From Streptomyces sp. NRRL WC-3549 (lineage in GTDB: Bacteria > Actinomycetota > Actinomycetes > Streptomycetales > Streptomycetaceae): a DNA stretch of 7,752 bases. The DNA is taken from contig NZ_KL585396.1 of NCBI RefSeq assembly GCF_000721935.1, forward strand, positions 55,079 to 62,830, read 5' to 3'. Positions 5,282 to 7,752 of the stretch are shown piece after piece. The notes below the pieces were generated by a model. It did not search any database. It was not told where the DNA came from and worked only from the letters and a program-made list of their open reading frames with translations. Within the stretch, counting starts at the first letter, position 1. Every line of letters begins with the position of its first letter. A program made the translations under genes and the position numbers.

Positions 5282-6139
5282 ATGACTCCGCTTCTCCGTG
5301 TGGCCGCCTATCCGGTCCTTCTGCTGGCCGTAGTCCTGGCCGGTGTGGCCGCATTGCGTTTCGACTGGGATCCGGCGCGAGTCAGTCCGCTTTTCCTGGT
5401 CGGAACCCTCGTCTATCTCGCCGTTCTCGAACGGCTGATCCCGTACGAGCGGGAATGGCACCCGGGGAGCGACGAGTGGCGCTGGTACGGCGCCTACTTC
5501 GTGCTCACCATGGCCGGGAGCGGGCTGGCGCAACTCCTGGTGACGGCCGCGGTCGGGTGGATCTCACCCGCCGAGCCGGCCCACCACCTCGGGATCGAGA
5601 TCCCCGGAGCCCTGCTCACGGGTTCCCTCGTCGGGTACGTGGTGCACCGGCTGGGGCACACCAACCCGATCCTGTGGCGGCTGCACGGCGTGCACCACGT
5701 ACCGGAGAAGGTCAACGTCGCCAACAACGGCGTGAACCACGTGCTGGACATCGTCCTGGCCCAGAGCCTCGTCCAACTGTCCCTGGCGCTCATCGGTTTC
5801 TCGCGCCCGGCCGTACTGGTGGTGGGTCTCTTCGTCGCCGCCCAGGGCTACTTCGTCCACGCCAACATCGACGTGCGCATCGGCCGGTTCAACCATCTGC
5901 TGGCCAGCCCGGAGCAGCACCGGCTGCACCACAGCACCGACCTGTCCGAAGCCGGGCACTACGGCTCCGATCTCTCGTGCTGGGACCACTTCTTCGGCAG
6001 CTTCACCTGGTACCCCGGCCGTGAACCGGTCTCGGTCGGGCTTGTCGACCCCGCCTCGTTCCCCGGCACCGGCGAGATCCTCGCCAGCCTCCTGCATCCC
6101 TGGAGACGGCGGCCGGGCACCGGCGGCGGGCCGGGCTGA
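5282..6139 (+). CDS. ftdA: Fatty acid hydroxylase/sterol desaturase-family PTM hydroxylase
   Basis: This 285-residue membrane protein belongs to the fatty acid hydroxylase/sterol desaturase superfamily of di-iron oxygenases. The histidine clusters that bind iron are all visible: HRLGH (122-126), HGVHH (135-139), NH (152-153), H193, HRLHH (213-217) and H226, followed by the conserved CWDHFFGSF (233-241). Hydrophobic helices cover about 7-24, 36-49, 70-94, 108-121, 156-172 and 176-192. In PTM clusters the homologue just ahead of the PKS-NRPS gene (FtdA; SD of Lysobacter) adds a hydroxyl to the ornithine-derived part of the tetramate macrolactam, and that role is inferred here. ATG 5282 is preferred because it opens the first helix and has GGAA at 5272-5275. 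GTG 5198, with a G-run (5186-5191), would add 28 residues of weaker codon bias; GTG 5267 has GGAGGG only 3 bp away. The PKS follows after 101 bp on the same strand. Confidence 0.85.
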   Translation: MTPLLRVAAYPVLLLAVVLAGVAALRFDWDPARVSPLFLVGTLVYLAVLERLIPYEREWHPGSDEWRWYGAYFVLTMAGSGLAQLLVTAAVGWISPAEPAHHLGIEIPGALLTGSLVGYVVHRLGHTNPILWRLHGVHHVPEKVNVANNGVNHVLDIVLAQSLVQLSLALIGFSRPAVLVVGLFVAAQGYFVHANIDVRIGRFNHLLASPEQHRLHHSTDLSEAGHYGSDLSCWDHFFGSFTWYPGREPVSVGLVDPASFPGTGEILASLLHPWRRRPGTGGGPG

Positions 6140-6150
6140 GCCCCTGTCCC

Positions 6151-6189
6151 GCCGGCCGGGCGCCGGCGCGGGCGAGCCGCCGGGCCGGC
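6151..6189. repeat. GC-rich inverted repeat between hydroxylase and PKS genes
   Basis: GCCGGCC (6151-6157) can pair with GGCCGGC (6183-6189), and the 10-bp palindrome GCGCCGGCGC (6160-6169) lies in the loop. With such GC content part of this may be chance. It could lower read-through into the PKS gene, but no promoter is seen after it. Confidence 0.3.
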
Positions 6190-6240
6190 CCTCCGCCGTA
6201 TCCCTCTCCCCTTCCGCCACCACGACTTGAGGAGTTCGAC

Positions 6241-7752
6241 ATGGCCGACGCGAGCAACAACCCGTTACGGAGCAAGGTGGCGATCATCGGCATGGGCTGC
6301 CGCCTGCCCGGCGGCGCCTCGGACCACCGGACGTTCTGGCGGAACCTGATGGAGGGCAAGGACTGCATCACGCCCACACCCCCCGACCGCTACGACGTCA
6401 CCACGCTCGGCAGCCGTCACCGGGACAAGCCCGGCCGGCTCGTCGGTGGCCGGGGCGGATACATCGACGGATTCGACGAGTTCGACCCCGAGTTCTTCGG
6501 CATCAGCCCGCGCGAGGCCGATCACATGGACCCTCAGCAGCGCAAACTGCTGGAGGTCGCCTGGGAGGCCCTGGAGGACGGCGGCCAGCGCCCCGGGGAC
6601 CTCGCCGGCCACGACGTCGCCGTCTACGTCGGCGCGTTCACCCTGGACTACAAGATCCTCCAGTTCGCCGACCTCGGCTTCACCTCGCTGGCCGCGCACA
6701 CCGCGACCGGCACCATGATGACGATGGTGTCGAACCGCATCTCCCACTGCTTCGACTTCCGGGGGCCCAGCCTCTCGATCGACACCGCCTGCAGTTCCTC
6801 CCTGGTGGCCGTCCACCTCGCCTGTCAGGCCTTGGACCGAGGCGAGAGCGACCTCGCGCTCGCCGGCGGAACCCTCCTGCACATGGCCCCGCAGTACACC
6901 GTCGCCGAGACGAAGGGCGGCTTCCTCTCACCTGGTGGCCGCTCCCGCACGTTCGACGCCGACGCCGACGGCTACGTACGGGCGGAGGGCGTCGGTCTGG
7001 TCGCGCTGAAGCGCCTGGAGGACGCCGTCCGCGACGGGGACCGTGTCCACGCGGTGATCCTCGGCAGCGGGGTCAACCAGGACGGCCGTACCAACGGCAT
7101 CACCGTGCCCAACCCCCGAGCACAGGTCTCCCTCATCCGACGCGTCTGCGCCGAGGCCGGGATCACGCCCGGTGCACTCCAGTACATGGAGGCGCACGGC
7201 ACCTCGACCCCCGTCGGCGACCCCATCGAGGCCAACGCGCTCGCCCGGGCCCTGGCCGTCGGCCGGGCGCCCGGGGACCGCTGCTACGTCGGCTCCGTGA
7301 AGACCAACATCGGTCACACCGAGTCCGCCGCCGGGATCGCCGGACTGATCAAGACCGTGCTGTGCCTCAAGCACCGGCGGATCCCGCCCCACATCAACCT
7401 GGAACGCCTCAACCCCGCCATCGACGAGGCCGCGCTGCCCTACGAGATCCCCACCCGGCCGACCGCGTGGCCGGAGCACGAGGGGCCCGCACGGGCCGGG
7501 GTCAACTCCTTCGGATTCGGCGGCACCAACGCCCACGTGGTGCTGGAGGAGGCTCCACCGAACACGTCGGACATCCCCGCCGTGGCAGCCGTGACCGCCC
7601 TGCCGCTCGACCGGGACCGGCCCCGGACGCCCCGGGAGGCCGCCGAGCCCGGCGGACGCGGCTGGAGCATCCTGCCGCTGACCGCCCGCCGCCCCGAGGC
7701 CCTCGGCGAGATGGCGGCCCGGATCGCGGACGAACTGGCCGGCCACGACGAT
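6241..7752 (+). CDS. ftdB: Iterative type I PKS, N-terminal part (KS domain), PTM PKS-NRPS type; runs off the window
   Basis: The first 504 residues of a large polyketide synthase are present. ATG 6241 has a GAGGAG site (6229-6234) six bases ahead. A complete ketosynthase covers about 12-435: VAIIGMGCRLPGG (13-25), DPQQRKLLEVAWEALEDGG (97-115), catalytic Cys184 in DTACSSS (181-187), EAHGTSTPVGDP (317-328) with His319, KTNIGHTESAAG (354-365) with His359, and NSFGFGGTNAHVVLEE (422-437). A linker follows, then the start of the segment leading into the acyltransferase (WSILPLTARRPEALGEMAAR, 475-494). There is no N-terminal docking or loading domain, as expected for a self-contained iterative enzyme. 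Together with the hydroxylase gene ahead, this matches PTM hybrid PKS-NRPS enzymes, in which one module builds both polyene chains and the NRPS half joins them to ornithine. The KS is certain; the NRPS half lies outside the window and is inferred, so a stand-alone iterative PKS remains the alternative. Confidence 0.9.
   Translation, partial: MADASNNPLRSKVAIIGMGCRLPGGASDHRTFWRNLMEGKDCITPTPPDRYDVTTLGSRHRDKPGRLVGGRGGYIDGFDEFDPEFFGISPREADHMDPQQRKLLEVAWEALEDGGQRPGDLAGHDVAVYVGAFTLDYKILQFADLGFTSLAAHTATGTMMTMVSNRISHCFDFRGPSLSIDTACSSSLVAVHLACQALDRGESDLALAGGTLLHMAPQYTVAETKGGFLSPGGRSRTFDADADGYVRAEGVGLVALKRLEDAVRDGDRVHAVILGSGVNQDGRTNGITVPNPRAQVSLIRRVCAEAGITPGALQYMEAHGTSTPVGDPIEANALARALAVGRAPGDRCYVGSVKTNIGHTESAAGIAGLIKTVLCLKHRRIPPHINLERLNPAIDEAALPYEIPTRPTAWPEHEGPARAGVNSFGFGGTNAHVVLEEAPPNTSDIPAVAAVTALPLDRDRPRTPREAAEPGGRGWSILPLTARRPEALGEMAARIADELAGHDD
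6265..6267 (+). other. TTA leucine codon at codon 9 of the PKS gene
   Basis: The codon for Leu9 is TTA. In Streptomyces TTA is rare and is read by the bldA tRNA, which matures late in growth. It is the only in-frame TTA I noticed in any gene of the window. Its place at the very start of a very long gene would make bldA a gate on making the synthase. Confidence 0.9.

Noticed and set aside
6928..7746. Long - strand frame opposite the PKS
   Set aside because: No domain; the + strand encodes a complete KS with all catalytic residues. GC-rich shadow.
1..7752. CRISPR arrays, insertion sequences, rRNA or tRNA genes
   Set aside because: No spaced repeats, transposase motifs, terminal repeats with target duplications, or recognisable RNA genes were seen on either strand.

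Overview
The window looks like chromosomal DNA from a high-GC actinomycete, almost certainly Streptomyces. Coding regions are strongly G/C-biased at third codon positions, GTG starts are common, genes overlap by 4 bp, and every recognisable protein has Streptomyces-type relatives. All supported genes lie on the + strand. The many long ORFs on the - strand are shadows caused by high GC.

Region 1 (about 1-2250) is the 3' end of a gas vesicle (gvp) gene cluster. It holds the last residues of an upstream gene, then gvpL (GvpL/F family), gvpS (small GvpA-family protein) and gvpK. These are packed with GTGA/ATGA overlaps or short gaps that imply translational coupling. A 150-residue Ala/Lys/Gly-rich protein with one glycine-rich hydrophobic segment follows. 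A very strong hairpin (2192-2247) closes the unit.

Region 2 (about 2278-4679) is a self-contained regulator/efflux pair. A TetR-family repressor appears to be read from a leaderless promoter that carries a perfect 8-1-8 palindromic operator. A 14-helix DHA2-type (EmrB/QacA-like) drug exporter lies 57 bp downstream. Two tandem hairpins end this unit.

Region 3 (about 4680-5281) is a roughly 600-bp non-coding stretch. It includes an unusually AT-rich core (about 40% GC over 4841-4870) and a series of inverted repeats, some overlapping so that they could pair in mutually exclusive ways. It probably holds the promoter, operators and leader of the biosynthetic genes that follow.

Region 4 (5282-7752) is the start of what looks like a polycyclic tetramate macrolactam (PTM) biosynthetic cluster, the family of HSAF, frontalamides and alteramides. 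A fatty acid hydroxylase/sterol desaturase-family enzyme (ftdA/SD type) is followed by a large type I PKS that begins directly with a ketosynthase domain and runs off the window (ftdB type, expected to be a hybrid PKS-NRPS). The PKS has a TTA leucine codon at codon 9, the only in-frame TTA noticed in the window, which suggests bldA-dependent developmental control. The PTM assignment rests on this gene pair and on the character of the KS. The NRPS half and the ring-forming oxidoreductases would lie outside the window.
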